A stretch of 64,000 bases of DNA from Maribacter spongiicola (GTDB lineage Bacteria; Bacteroidota; Bacteroidia; Flavobacteriales; Flavobacteriaceae): contig NZ_SOAY01000011.1 of assembly GCF_004364165.1 (NCBI RefSeq), forward strand, positions 496,001-560,000. Direction: 5' to 3'. The notes under the pieces are model-generated. The model saw nothing but the letters and a program-made list of their open reading frames with translations. It had not been told where the DNA came from and searched no databases. This document shows positions 54,839 through 63,619 of the stretch, piece by piece; position 1 is the stretch's first letter, and each line of letters starts with the position of its first letter. The position numbers and the translations under genes are program-made.

Positions 54839-55599
54839 AACTTCTCAAAGACTCCTAATCCGAATAGGGCAAAATCATATTTAACTGGATCCAATGGGTC
54901 CAGTTTTCTTAAGTTTTTATCCAATTCTGCAAGTGCTTTTGCATCGTTTTGCTTCCGTTTTAAAAGCCCTAGTTTTCTGGCTACATTACCAGAGTGTACG
55001 TCTAATGGACAGGATAATTTTGAGGGATTAATATTTTTCCAGATGCCGAAATCTACATTGGTAGAAGCGTCTCTTACCATCCACCGTAAAAACATGTTAA
55101 TTCTTTTTGCCGCAGAACCTTTTAATGGGTCAGAAACATGCTTTGTGGTACGTTGCTCATACGGTAATTCAAAAAATATTTTCTTGAATTCTGAAATTGT
55201 GGGCTGTAAGCTGTCCTTGCCTTGATGTTTTGTAAAAACTCCCTCTAAACCCTTATGATTGGTGTAAATGTTTTTAAGACTCTGAATAAAATAGGTGAGA
55301 TCGATGTCATTGAAAGTTCTATGAACGAAGCCAGCTAAATTTTCAAGATTTTCATCGGTATGGTTTAGTACAAAATCGAACGGACTTTGCCCCATTCTTT
55401 CTATAAGTTTATGCGAATTATTGATAATGCTTTTTCTGTTTCCCCAAGCTATGGTAGCGGTTAAAAAAGCACTTATTTCAATGTCTTCTTTTGTGTTAAA
55501 AAGATGTGGAATCTGTATAGGATCTGTTTCTAAGAATTCAGGATTATTATACTGAATAACCTTCTCCTCTAAGAATACTTTTAATTCACTTTTTGTCAT
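54835..55599 (-). CDS. TIGR02757 family protein
   Basis: This 254-aa cytoplasmic protein matches the TIGR02757 family of Bacteroidota and some other phyla. IPHLFNTKEDIEISAFLTATIAWGNR is typical across residues 27-52, and the C-terminal CPLDVHSGNVARKLGLLKRKQND block suggests a nucleic-acid-glycosylase-like helical fold. No function is established. It starts four bases into the end of the CPBP protease gene, so the two are translationally coupled, and it converges with the peroxidase gene sharing stop-codon bases. Confidence 0.9.
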   Translation of the reverse strand: MTKSELKVFLEEKVIQYNNPEFLETDPIQIPHLFNTKEDIEISAFLTATIAWGNRKSIINNSHKLIERMGQSPFDFVLNHTDENLENLAGFVHRTFNDIDLTYFIQSLKNIYTNHKGLEGVFTKHQGKDSLQPTISEFKKIFFELPYEQRTTKHVSDPLKGSAAKRINMFLRWMVRDASTNVDFGIWKNINPSKLSCPLDVHSGNVARKLGLLKRKQNDAKALAELDKNLRKLDPLDPVKYDFALFGLGVFEKF

Positions 55600-56153
55600 T
55601 CAATGGGTATATCTAAAATTTGCATTATCAGTATGGGTACTATGAGCACCATATTGTAACAAGCGTGCAGTGCCATTGACCAAACTAGTCCGAATTTAAC
55701 ACGTATATATCCTAATAGAAAACCAACACCAATTTGCGGAGCGACTAATAATGGTGAAAACAGTAATACTTGCGTACTCATTTCAAAATTACTAATGTGC
55801 ATGAAGCCAAAAGCGATAGTGAATACATAGAAAGCATATTTGAAAAATTTTGAATCTTTAAAAAGAATTAATGGTCCTCTAAAAAGTAATTCTTCAAAAA
55901 AAGGAGCCACTACTACTGCTAAGAAGAAAATAAGTAAAGGGGTGTAGTTCTCGAACAAATCGTCCATTGCATGTTTGCCCATCTCAAGTTGAAGTAGATT
56001 TTCAGCTAAACTGGCAACTATTAATAGCACAATACTTGTGCATAATGCTATAAGCAATAATTTAAAAAAAATTCTTAATTTGTTTGAGAATGAAGTTGTA
56101 ATATCCTGTTCATAAACTGGATTCTTTACAAATAATAAAAGTTCTTCTAGCAT
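55596..56153 (-). CDS. CPBP-family intramembrane metalloprotease
   Basis: This 185-aa protein with four to five transmembrane helices belongs to the CPBP (Rce1-like/ABI) glutamic-type intramembrane protease family. Motif 1 is APFFEELLFRG near residue 83, with the paired Glu and Arg. Motif 2 is FGFMHISNF near residue 115, and motif 3 is SMALHACYNM near residue 163. The natural substrate is unknown. It lies between the LolD-like ABC gene (10 bases upstream) and TIGR02757 (4-base overlap), in an operon of three minus-strand genes. Confidence 0.92.
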   Translation of the reverse strand: MLEELLLFVKNPVYEQDITTSFSNKLRIFFKLLLIALCTSIVLLIVASLAENLLQLEMGKHAMDDLFENYTPLLIFFLAVVVAPFFEELLFRGPLILFKDSKFFKYAFYVFTIAFGFMHISNFEMSTQVLLFSPLLVAPQIGVGFLLGYIRVKFGLVWSMALHACYNMVLIVPILIMQILDIPIE

Positions 56154-56163
56154 CTGTTTTCCC

Positions 56164-56844
56164 TTATGCTAAAATGATTTCTTTATCTACAATTTTACCA
56201 TCTACCATGGTTAGTTTTCTGTCTGCCATTTCTGCCAGTTCGCTGTTATGGGTAACGATAACAAAGGTTTGTCCGAATTTTTCTCGCAATTCAAAGAATA
56301 ACTTATGAAGATTATCGGCACTTTCAGAATCTAAATTTCCACTAGGTTCATCAGCAAAGATTATTGATGGGTTGTTGATCAAGGCTCTGGCAACTGCTAC
56401 GCGTTGCTGTTCTCCGCCAGATAACTCAGACGGCTTATGATTATAGCGATGCGACAGACCTAAGAACTCTAATAACTCTTTTGCTCTAGCTTCTGCTTCT
56501 GCTTTAGGCGTTTTTTTTATGAATGCCGGTAAACATACATTTTCAATGGCCGTAAATTCTGGAAGCAATTGATGAAATTGAAAGATGAAACCAATATGTT
56601 CATTTCTAAATTTCGCTAAATCTTTATCATTCAGATTGGTAGTTTCAATGTTATTGATAAGTAGCGTACTATCCTTACGGTTAGATTGAACATCTAAAGT
56701 TCCAAGAATTTGTAATAATGTGGTCTTTCCTGCACCAGAGGCACCAACAATTGAAACGATTTCTCCCTTTTTAATATGAAGATCAACACCTTTAAGAACT
56801 TCTAATTCTCCGTAATATTTATGAATGTTAGAAGCTTTTATCAT
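56164..56844 (-). CDS. ABC transporter ATP-binding protein, LolD/MacB-like
   Basis: This 226-aa nucleotide-binding subunit has Walker [10 protein letters not shown] (33-41), Q-loop [14 protein letters not shown] near residue 90, signature [15 protein letters not shown] near residue 140 and Walker [14 protein letters not shown]. The LLPEF-type Q-loop and overall length fit the LolD/MacB branch that drives lipoprotein release or efflux. No permease gene is adjacent, so the partner is encoded elsewhere. It is the first gene of the operon with the CPBP protease and TIGR02757. The assignment to lipoprotein export is an inference. Confidence 0.88.
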   Translation of the reverse strand: MIKASNIHKYYGELEVLKGVDLHIKKGEIVSIVGASGAGKTTLLQILGTLDVQSNRKDSTLLINNIETTNLNDKDLAKFRNEHIGFIFQFHQLLPEFTAIENVCLPAFIKKTPKAEAEARAKELLEFLGLSHRYNHKPSELSGGEQQRVAVARALINNPSIIFADEPSGNLDSESADNLHKLFFELREKFGQTFVIVTHNSELAEMADRKLTMVDGKIVDKEIILA

Positions 56845-57060
56845 ATTAAAGTTTGTGTTTAGTGTATTGTTATACTGAAATTCAAAATTAATGAAAAAGG
56901 AGCACGCTTAAAATAGTATTTCTCTTTAAGTTGCGTTTACTGCTAATATGCAGCATTTAATGAATCAAGATTTAATTATGAAATATTTATGTTGGATGAT
57001 AAAAGAAAATACTAAATTTGTTCAACTTAAATTTAATTAGGTTAAACACAAATATAATTT

Positions 57061-57660
57061 ATGTCCCCATATAGAAATTTAGAAGAGTACAATCTTGAAA
57101 TTACCGATGAAGTTAAAAGTAGGTATTCATCGATTATTGAAGAAATTGGCGAAGATGTAAAAAGGGAAGGTTTGGTTAAAACCCCAGAACGTGCAGCTAA
57201 AGCTATGTTATTTTTAACCCAAGGGTATCAACAAGATCCTGTTGAGATTTTAGAAGGGGCAATGTTTAAAGAAGATTATGATGATATGGTTATTATAAAG
57301 GATATTGAATTGTATTCTTTATGTGAGCACCATATGTTACCATTTTTTGGTAAAGCACATATTGCATATATACCTAATGGTCAAATTGTTGGCTTAAGTA
57401 AAATACCTCGTGTAGTCGATGTTTTTGCAAGAAGGTTACAAGTGCAAGAAAGGCTAACACACGATATTTTAGAGTGTATCAATAATACTTTGAAACCAAA
57501 AGGTGTTGCTGTTGTAATTGAGGCTTCGCACATGTGTATGATGATGCGTGGTGTTCAGAAACAAAATTCGGTAACTACCACATCAGGATTTAGAGGTCAG
57601 TTCGAAAAAATTGAGACTAGAAACGAATTCTTGAAATTAATTAGTGCAAAACTTTCATAG
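57061..57660 (+). CDS. folE: GTP cyclohydrolase I
   Basis: This enzyme converts GTP to dihydroneopterin triphosphate, the first step to folates and pterins, in the cytoplasm. It has 199 aa and shows the zinc ligands in [16 protein letters not shown] near residue 86 and in [14 protein letters not shown] near residue 160. The [21 protein letters not shown] block near residue 112 is diagnostic. The length and ends are normal for the family. It is a single gene divergent from the LolD-like operon, with 216 AT-rich bases between them for two promoters. Confidence 0.96.
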   Translation: MSPYRNLEEYNLEITDEVKSRYSSIIEEIGEDVKREGLVKTPERAAKAMLFLTQGYQQDPVEILEGAMFKEDYDDMVIIKDIELYSLCEHHMLPFFGKAHIAYIPNGQIVGLSKIPRVVDVFARRLQVQERLTHDILECINNTLKPKGVAVVIEASHMCMMMRGVQKQNSVTTTSGFRGQFEKIETRNEFLKLISAKLS

Positions 57661-57743
57661 TAAATCTCGTACGTATTATTAATTAATTTTTAAAATGTGG
57701 CATCTTTGTTGTATTCTTAATTTAGAATAACTAATTTTTCGAT

Positions 57744-58043
57744 ATGTCAATTTTAAAAGATAAAAAATACAAACAACTTTTTATGGGGTTGCTTTTTGAC
57801 GGTATTGGTATGCTGTCTTTCGTTATACCTTTTGTAGGTGAATTTTCAGATATAGTTTGGGCACCCCTTGCTGGTTGGCTCATGACCAGAATGTATAAAG
57901 GTAAGGTAGGGCAAGCTGCGGGTGCATTTACTTTCTTAGAAGAGATTATACCAGGGTTTGATATTATACCATCATTTACACTGATGTGGTTATATACTTA
58001 TATTTTTAAAGGAGCCAAAAAAGGACAAACTATAGAAGTCTAA
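57744..58043 (+). CDS. Small membrane protein of unknown function
   Basis: This 99-aa protein has two to three hydrophobic segments (about 11-33, 36-52 and 72-88). It contains WAPLAGWLMTRMYKG and a PGFDIIPSFTLMWLY segment; such WAP-LA and FD-IPS patterns recur in small Bacteroidota membrane proteins related to DUF4112-like sequences, but I am not sure of the family. The start is an ATG preceded by CATCTTTG at 57701-57708, a near match to a -7 box. It lies between folE and the sulfite dehydrogenase genes on the same strand. Confidence 0.7.
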   Translation: MSILKDKKYKQLFMGLLFDGIGMLSFVIPFVGEFSDIVWAPLAGWLMTRMYKGKVGQAAGAFTFLEEIIPGFDIIPSFTLMWLYTYIFKGAKKGQTIEV

Positions 58044-58078
58044 ATCTCACTTTTTATTTTACTAAATACCTTAACTTT

Positions 58079-58097
58079 AACTCAAATAACTTGAGTT
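58079..58097 (+). promoter_or_regulatory. Hairpin abutting the TTG start of the sulfite dehydrogenase gene
   Basis: AACTCAA and TTGAGTT form a perfect 7-bp stem with a 5-base loop. The last base of the stem is immediately followed by the TTG start codon at 58098, so folding in mRNA could affect initiation. Confidence 0.5.
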
Positions 58098-59318
58098 TTG
58101 AAGAGAAGAAATTTTGTTGCAAAATCTAGTTTAGGTGGTCTAGCTGCCTTATTAGGTGTAGATATAGTTTATAAAAATGTAATGCCAGCTGGTTACACTC
58201 CTGTAGCCCTACAAGATTCAGATCCATTTAAATTATTTAAAAAAGACAAGGGTATGGTCGTTTTAAACGATAAACCCTGGAATATTGAGGCTCAAGCCCA
58301 TCTATTAGATGATAGGGTTACACCCAATAAATCTATTTTTATTCGTAATAACGGCCTCATTCCTGAAGAGATTGATGTTGAAAAATGGACTCTTACCATA
58401 GATGGCGAATCTGTTCAACAGGAAAAAACGTATTCCCTTGCAGAGCTTAAATCGAAATTTAAACATCATACCTATCAATTAACACTTGAATGTGGTGGTA
58501 ATGGTAGAAGTGAATTTGATCCACCTGCTAAGGGGAACCAATGGACCATTGGTGCTGTTTATTGTGCTAGCTGGACAGGTATTAGATTGCGTGATGTTCT
58601 TGAAGATGTAGGCATTAAGGATGATGCCGTTTATTTTGGATACCACGCTGCAGATGTACATCTTAGTAGAGACCCAACAAAAGAACCAATATCTAGAGGT
58701 GCACCTATGTCTAAGGCTTTGAAAGATGAAACTATTTTAGCTTTTAAAATGAACGGAGAAGATATTCCATTAGCGCATGGGTATCCGTTAAGGGTAATTG
58801 CTGGTGGTTGGCCTGCTTCAGTTTCGGGAAAATGGTTACAGCGTATCAGTATTAGAAATATAGTTCATGATGGAACTAAAATGACGGGTACGGCTTATAG
58901 AGTTCCATGTAAACCCGTTGCTCCTGGTGAAAAAGTTGCAGATGAAGATATGTGCATCATAGAATCTATGCCAGTTAAGTCTTTAATAACATACCCTAAG
59001 TCTGGGGCAACATTATCTAAAGGGAAAAAACTGAATATAAGAGGGCACGCATGGGCAGGTGAATTAGAAGTTTCTAAAATGGAATATTCTATAGACTTTG
59101 GTGCTACATGGAATACCTGTGTCATTGAAAAACCTGCGAACCGTTTAGCTTGGCAACATTTCTCTGCATCTATTTCTTTTCCGCAAGAAGGGTATTATGA
59201 GGTTTGGGCAAAAGCTACCGATGCTAATGGTGTTAGTCAGCCAATGCTATTACCTGGTTGGAACCCAAAAGGATATTTAAATAATGCTTGTCATAGAATA
59301 GCCGTAAAAATTGCATAG
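58098..59318 (+). CDS. Molybdopterin-dependent sulfite dehydrogenase (SorA-like)
   Basis: This 406-aa sulfite-oxidase-family enzyme is predicted to oxidise sulfite to sulfate in the periplasm. Residues 2-9 (KRRNFVAK) and the following hydrophobic stretch form a Tat signal, as needed for a folded molybdenum protein. The molybdenum ligand is the Cys132 in TLECGGNGR. PLAHGYPLRVIAGGWPASVSGKW near residue 227 and the Mo-co dimerisation domain from about 290 are typical. An in-frame stop at 58092-58094 and the lack of ATG before the Tat motif make TTG at 58098 the only sensible start. The cytochrome partner follows directly. Confidence 0.9.
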   Translation: MKRRNFVAKSSLGGLAALLGVDIVYKNVMPAGYTPVALQDSDPFKLFKKDKGMVVLNDKPWNIEAQAHLLDDRVTPNKSIFIRNNGLIPEEIDVEKWTLTIDGESVQQEKTYSLAELKSKFKHHTYQLTLECGGNGRSEFDPPAKGNQWTIGAVYCASWTGIRLRDVLEDVGIKDDAVYFGYHAADVHLSRDPTKEPISRGAPMSKALKDETILAFKMNGEDIPLAHGYPLRVIAGGWPASVSGKWLQRISIRNIVHDGTKMTGTAYRVPCKPVAPGEKVADEDMCIIESMPVKSLITYPKSGATLSKGKKLNIRGHAWAGELEVSKMEYSIDFGATWNTCVIEKPANRLAWQHFSASISFPQEGYYEVWAKATDANGVSQPMLLPGWNPKGYLNNACHRIAVKIA

Positions 59319-59804
59319 ATGAAAGAGCAAAATCATGGCAAATTAAAACGCGATTTTAAAAGTCTGTATCGAAAAATATTATTAGCAAGTGTTGTTGTAG
59401 CTATTGTTGGTATTGCTTTGATATATTTTATGGTAGACCCAAGTCTATCAGCTTTTAAGGCTAACGAACCAGATACAGAAATTGTAGATATGCCTGTTGA
59501 AGATGACTTCGATAAAATTGAAAACGGTATTCACTCACGAACTGGTTTTATTGATGCGCCTGGCATGACCGAGACTATTCAGAATTGTACCAATTGTCAC
59601 TCATCAAAACTTGTTATTCAGAATAGAATGAATGCAGAACGATGGAAAACGACAATTAAATGGATGCAAGAAACCCAAAACTTGTGGGATTTAGGAGAGA
59701 ATGAAGCTGTGATAATCAATTATCTAGTAACTAATTACCCTCCAAAAAAAGTGGGTAGGAGAGCAGTTTTAACAGATATTGAGTGGTATCAATTAGAAGA
59801 ATAA
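59319..59804 (+). CDS. Membrane-anchored monohaem cytochrome c (SorB-like)
   Basis: This 161-aa protein has one N-terminal transmembrane helix (about 19-39). An acidic linker precedes a small c-type domain with haem motif CTNCH at 90-94; Met104 or Met116 can be the sixth ligand. Its ATG directly follows the sulfite dehydrogenase stop codon without a spacer, the expected arrangement of a SorAB-type pair in which this subunit accepts electrons from the molybdenum enzyme. An alternative is a general cytochrome subunit of another molybdoenzyme, but the contact with the SorA-like gene favours this reading. Confidence 0.85.
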   Translation: MKEQNHGKLKRDFKSLYRKILLASVVVAIVGIALIYFMVDPSLSAFKANEPDTEIVDMPVEDDFDKIENGIHSRTGFIDAPGMTETIQNCTNCHSSKLVIQNRMNAERWKTTIKWMQETQNLWDLGENEAVIINYLVTNYPPKKVGRRAVLTDIEWYQLEE

Positions 59805-59815
59805 ATTTAAAATAG

Positions 59816-59845
59816 AAAGCCTTTAGTGAAATACTAAAGGCTTTT
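59816..59845. terminator. Intrinsic terminator after sorB-like gene
   Basis: AAAGCCTTTAGT and ACTAAAGGCTTT form a 12-bp stem around a 5-base loop, with a short T-run, 11 bases after the stop. It probably also ends the convergent lipoprotein gene. Confidence 0.8.
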
Positions 59846-59865
59846 AAATTCTAAAAGATTTTGTG

Positions 59866-60420
59866 TTATTCTACAATAACAGGAAATGTCTGCGCTATGT
59901 CAGTTTCTCCACCAGCATCAGCTGTAGTACCGTCGTTTGGTTTTTTAGGCTCATGACGCAAAGTAATGGTAATTGCACCGGAACCAGCATCGCCAGTAGT
60001 TAATTCAAATTCAATACCTACTGGGTTACCGTTTCCATCACTATCAGCATAAGTAACTTCCGTCAAAGACCCTGTAAGACCAAAGAAAAACTGGTGCTCA
60101 TCAGATTCTTCAGCCACTTCTTCAGTAATATCCTCTGCTGGAGTTTCCGTTTCGTTTAATAATACAATACTACCTGTATAGGTTGTGTTTGCAGTTAAAT
60201 TATCTGCCGTTATAACAGGTTTATTTGGTCCGTCACCATCTAAATCTTGAGATTGAAGTGTTGCAGTACCAGCAGCACTAGTTAAAGTAACAGTCATTGT
60301 AGTGATAATTTCTTCTTCGTTTACTACTTCTGGTGTATCATCATCACTAGAACATGATGTTATAACTGTTGCCATTAAGCTTAATGCTAAAACTGTTTTT
60401 AATGTTTTGTTTCTTTTCAT
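59866..60420 (-). CDS. Small acidic lipoprotein linked to TonB receptor
   Basis: This 184-aa lipoprotein has its ATG at 60420 opening a signal with lipobox VITSC (Cys23), followed by SSDDD. Six codons upstream another ATG at 60438 is possible. The mature protein is beta-rich with a very acidic segment EDITEEVAEESDEHQ near residue 110 and ends HEPKKPNDGT to FPVIVE. RefSeq-style names for such relatives are type 1 periplasmic binding fold superfamily protein, which I recall as a database label only. It follows the TonB receptor by 13 bases or so and likely acts with it at the outer membrane. Confidence 0.75.
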   Translation of the reverse strand: MKRNKTLKTVLALSLMATVITSCSSDDDTPEVVNEEEIITTMTVTLTSAAGTATLQSQDLDGDGPNKPVITADNLTANTTYTGSIVLLNETETPAEDITEEVAEESDEHQFFFGLTGSLTEVTYADSDGNGNPVGIEFELTTGDAGSGAITITLRHEPKKPNDGTTADAGGETDIAQTFPVIVE

Positions 60421-60451
60421 AGTTGTACTTGTTTTCATTTGTTAGTAATTA

Positions 60452-62845
60452 TTAATAGTTAAAGATTAGACGCATACTTATATTTCTGCCCATGTCATCT
60501 ACAAAATATCGTTGGCGATTTAGATAATCACGATAATTGGTATTTAATAGGTTGCTCGCACTTAAACCTACAGTTAAATCATTTTTGTTTTTTAGGGTAA
60601 AGGATGCTTCGGTATTTAGTGATAAAAGATGATAAGCATCTGGTGGTGTATTGATATCCAATATCACATTTTCTTGCTGTTCAGGCGAAAAGACCTCAAT
60701 ATTATCTGGGTATCTTGTTTGTTCGAATACAAACTGACTTTCTAGACTTACTAGAAAATTATTCCATTTAGGGTTTGTGTATGTAATACTATTCGTAAAA
60801 TTGGCAGCAGGTATATTTATTAGTGGCGTGTCTGTTTCTGTATCAGTACCTCTTACCCATGCAAACTTGTGATCGGATCTGATTTTAGAAGACCAGTTGT
60901 TGTATAATGATGCATCAAGACCTAATAGAACGGCATCAGTCTGGCGATAAGACCATAAAGGAAAAGCACCTCTTATGGTGAATTCTACACCCGTTGGCTC
61001 AACAAGTATAAAGTTTTGAATGCTATTTAGAAAAGGAGCGAAGCTATAGCCCCATGTACTGGTATTTCTTTCTAAGGATGCGGAGAGTTTAGATGACGTT
61101 TCGCTTTTAATTCTTAAATCGCCCAATTCTATACGTGCTGCAGAGTGATGTAGCCCATCACTAAATAACTCTGAAGGATTGGGTGCTCTTTGCGAGTAAG
61201 CATAATTAAAACGTAAATGATCTTTATCGTTTATTTCATAATGAAACCCAGCGGTACCAGAGAAATTATGGTAGTCAAAAATAGGATTAACAAGTAATTG
61301 TGTGCCTAAGTCCTCAATAATTATATCGGCAAAATCTACATCATAGCCGCGTTCTTCCCATCGGGAAGTTCTATAGAATTTTTTTGAATCAATTCTGCTA
61401 AAGTCATAACGAGCTCCAGCATCTAAAGTCCAATCACTATTAAGTTCATAGCTACCAATAGCGAAAAGTCCAAAATCGTATTTATCGTAATCTGGTATCA
61501 ATCTTCTTACGCCCGTATCAGGGTTTGCAAAATTGGATTGAAATCTACCTAGAGCACCCACTTTAAGGTCAAAACCTTCTTTAGCGTCAAATTTTAAATT
61601 GGTTAAAATTGAATGTGTAGTCAATTTTAAGTCTAACGACGCTTTATCTGAATCATCACCTACACGAATATCATATTCGAATCTTCTATTTTGTTGAAAA
61701 TCATATTGCGTTGTCCATTTTCCAAAACCTTCAAATCTTCGGTAATAACTAAGTTTTCCTAAATGATGTGTTACCTCTTGGTGGGGTTGGGTAATATCAT
61801 AAGTAAAATCATTTATTATACCTGGTACATCACTATTAATAGCGTTAATCAAATCATCCACATTACCAATATGAGAAGCTCTTAATATGCCAATCTCTGA
61901 GTTGAAATAAGAATAATATCCTTCCCATCCTTGTTCAAAATCACGTTTTCCAATATTTAACGATAAACCAGTTTCGTTGATTCCGGTATTTGAAAGTATA
62001 TAATCTGGGGCTTCTAAGTCGCCTAATTTTTTGTAAGAGCCTTGGGCCTTAATATATAAACCAGATTTGTACGATTTGGTCAACGAAGATGTAAGGTTAC
62101 CACCGCGTCCATTAGACGATAGATTTAATTGCGTTTTACCAAAAAGGGAATCTGTTCTAACAACAGGTAAAGGCTCTAATACAATTACTCCTCCTATAGC
62201 ATCACCACCATATTCAATTGCTGCAGCACCTTTTATGACGCTAATATTTTGGTTGGCATTGACATCGACATTTGGGGCATGCTCTTCGCCCCATTCCATG
62301 TCTTGCATGCGAACGTTATTGTTTAGAATTAAGATTCTACTTCCATTTAAACCCTGTATTACGGGTTTAACTATATTACCACCAGTATTTAATGTCGATA
62401 CTCCTGCAATTTTCTTTAGAGCATCGCCTAGGCTGTTTCCGCTATTACGCTCTATATCTTTTACTGATAAAATATTCTCTTGACCAGAATTGGTATTCTT
62501 TGGTATGTCACCAATTACTTTTACTTCTTTTAGCTCTTCTAAATGATGTTCAAGTCTAATTTCTGAAAAGGTATCTCCATTAATGGTTACCGTAATAAAC
62601 TTGGTAGTACATTCTGGATGCGATATTTCCAATTCTAAAACTCCGTCACACAGATTTTTAAAAGTAAATTTTCCATTTTCTTTAGAAACCGTAGAAAGGT
62701 TTTTACCAGTGACATTAATAGTTGCGCCACTCAACGTACTGTTGTCATGGAAATCAACTATTTCACCTATTAATATTGAATTGCAATCTTGAGCATAAAT
62801 TATTGAGCTACAAAAGATTACGAAAACATATAAATAATTTTTCAT
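60452..62845 (-). CDS. TonB-dependent receptor, probable metal (zinc-type) uptake
   Basis: This 797-aa outer-membrane receptor has a signal peptide ending IIYAQ. A carboxypeptidase-D-like regulatory domain follows (about 25-110; LIGEIVDFHDNSTLSGATINVTG region). The plug spans about 120-225 and a 22-strand-type barrel ends in Asn-Tyr. The plug segment with EHAPNVDVN and the ISVIKGAAAIEYGGDAIGGVI block is reminiscent of ZnuD-type zinc receptors. Upstream lies a small membrane protein with CSICD and downstream an acidic lipoprotein, a set typical of metal-uptake loci. The ligand is inferred; no Zur box was recognised. Confidence 0.85.
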   Translation of the reverse strand: MKNYLYVFVIFCSSIIYAQDCNSILIGEIVDFHDNSTLSGATINVTGKNLSTVSKENGKFTFKNLCDGVLELEISHPECTTKFITVTINGDTFSEIRLEHHLEELKEVKVIGDIPKNTNSGQENILSVKDIERNSGNSLGDALKKIAGVSTLNTGGNIVKPVIQGLNGSRILILNNNVRMQDMEWGEEHAPNVDVNANQNISVIKGAAAIEYGGDAIGGVIVLEPLPVVRTDSLFGKTQLNLSSNGRGGNLTSSLTKSYKSGLYIKAQGSYKKLGDLEAPDYILSNTGINETGLSLNIGKRDFEQGWEGYYSYFNSEIGILRASHIGNVDDLINAINSDVPGIINDFTYDITQPHQEVTHHLGKLSYYRRFEGFGKWTTQYDFQQNRRFEYDIRVGDDSDKASLDLKLTTHSILTNLKFDAKEGFDLKVGALGRFQSNFANPDTGVRRLIPDYDKYDFGLFAIGSYELNSDWTLDAGARYDFSRIDSKKFYRTSRWEERGYDVDFADIIIEDLGTQLLVNPIFDYHNFSGTAGFHYEINDKDHLRFNYAYSQRAPNPSELFSDGLHHSAARIELGDLRIKSETSSKLSASLERNTSTWGYSFAPFLNSIQNFILVEPTGVEFTIRGAFPLWSYRQTDAVLLGLDASLYNNWSSKIRSDHKFAWVRGTDTETDTPLINIPAANFTNSITYTNPKWNNFLVSLESQFVFEQTRYPDNIEVFSPEQQENVILDINTPPDAYHLLSLNTEASFTLKNKNDLTVGLSASNLLNTNYRDYLNRQRYFVDDMGRNISMRLIFNY

Positions 62846-62910
62846 TATATAAGTTTTTCGAAAGTATGTACCGATTCTAAAAGTAAATCGATTTAATGAT
62901 GGATAGTGTA

Positions 62911-63216
62911 CTAGTCTTGGAAGGGGGGAGGTCTGCCGAAAGTGACATACCTAAAATAAAATGAAGGTGCCTCTAAAACTAAAGGCGTAAGTTTCTTTTT
63001 GATAAAAAAAATAAATGGTAAAAGAATTAATAAGAGAATGGCAACAAAAGTAAATTCAGAATTTTGACTCTGAACTGCCATATCGCAAATGCTACAATTC
63101 TCAATGGTATCAACAGAATTGTCATCATGGGAGTATACATGAAATGAAGTCACCTTAATTAGCATAAGGCAAAATAAGATAAATACAGAGAAATATGTAA
63201 ATATTGACTTCTTCAC
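62911..63216 (-). CDS. Small two-helix membrane protein with HxxxH and CSIC motifs
   Basis: This 101-aa protein has an N-terminal hydrophobic helix (about 5-22), then FHVYSHDD with His26 and His30, then CSICD with Cys41 and Cys44, a second helix (about 56-72) and a C-terminal RPPPF. The His/Cys cluster faces the periplasm in the simplest topology and could bind a metal ion. Genes of this type precede metal-type TonB receptors in Bacteroidota, much as DUF2946 does in proteobacteria. The receptor starts 65 bases downstream. Function is unproven. Confidence 0.72.
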   Translation of the reverse strand: MKKSIFTYFSVFILFCLMLIKVTSFHVYSHDDNSVDTIENCSICDMAVQSQNSEFTFVAILLLILLPFIFFIKKKLTPLVLEAPSFYFRYVTFGRPPPFQD

Positions 63217-63274
63217 ATCGCTAAAGTACTAAAAGAAGTAGAATTGAATGTTAAAGAAAACCTAACAAAAATTT

Positions 63275-63589
63275 TTAGAATAAGAATCCGAGTCCTAATC
63301 TTTTGAGCATCTTTTTTTCAAAAGCCCAAAAGAATTTGAATTGCCCAAATAACCAGCCATATATTACCAATAGTATCTGATAAAAAGGGAAAATCAAAAG
63401 AATTCGTAAAATCCAATACATAGTTGTTCCCCACCATGCATCTGAAAAATTAGTTTGTTGCAGGCCAATTAAATTTAAAAAAGGTTTTGCAACATAGACT
63501 GAAGAGGATCCTGTAATTGCAAATACTATAAAAATTATGGTTAATTGAAAATTGCTGGTAATGCCCCAGCGCTCTTTTAATTTTTGCAT
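63275..63589 (-). CDS. DUF6787 family membrane protein
   Basis: This 104-aa protein has its ATG at 63589 starting MQKLKERWGI, which fits the family; a longer frame from 63610 is unlikely. Two to three hydrophobic segments lie at about 15-38 and 62-84, with WGTTMYWILRILLIFPFYQ in the second. It matches the DUF6787 family of Bacteroidota. The function is unknown. It is followed on the same strand by the zinc-type TonB unit and preceded by a DUF6146 gene, the usual neighbour in this group. Confidence 0.8.
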   Translation of the reverse strand: MQKLKERWGITSNFQLTIIFIVFAITGSSSVYVAKPFLNLIGLQQTNFSDAWWGTTMYWILRILLIFPFYQILLVIYGWLFGQFKFFWAFEKKMLKRLGLGFLF

Positions 63590-63619
63590 GACATGTGTTG
63601 AATGCCACAAATATACTTT

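Noticed and set aside
62067-62483. 138-codon plus-strand frame inside the TonB receptor
   Set aside because: It is antisense to well-conserved plug-domain codons and shows no motif of its own.
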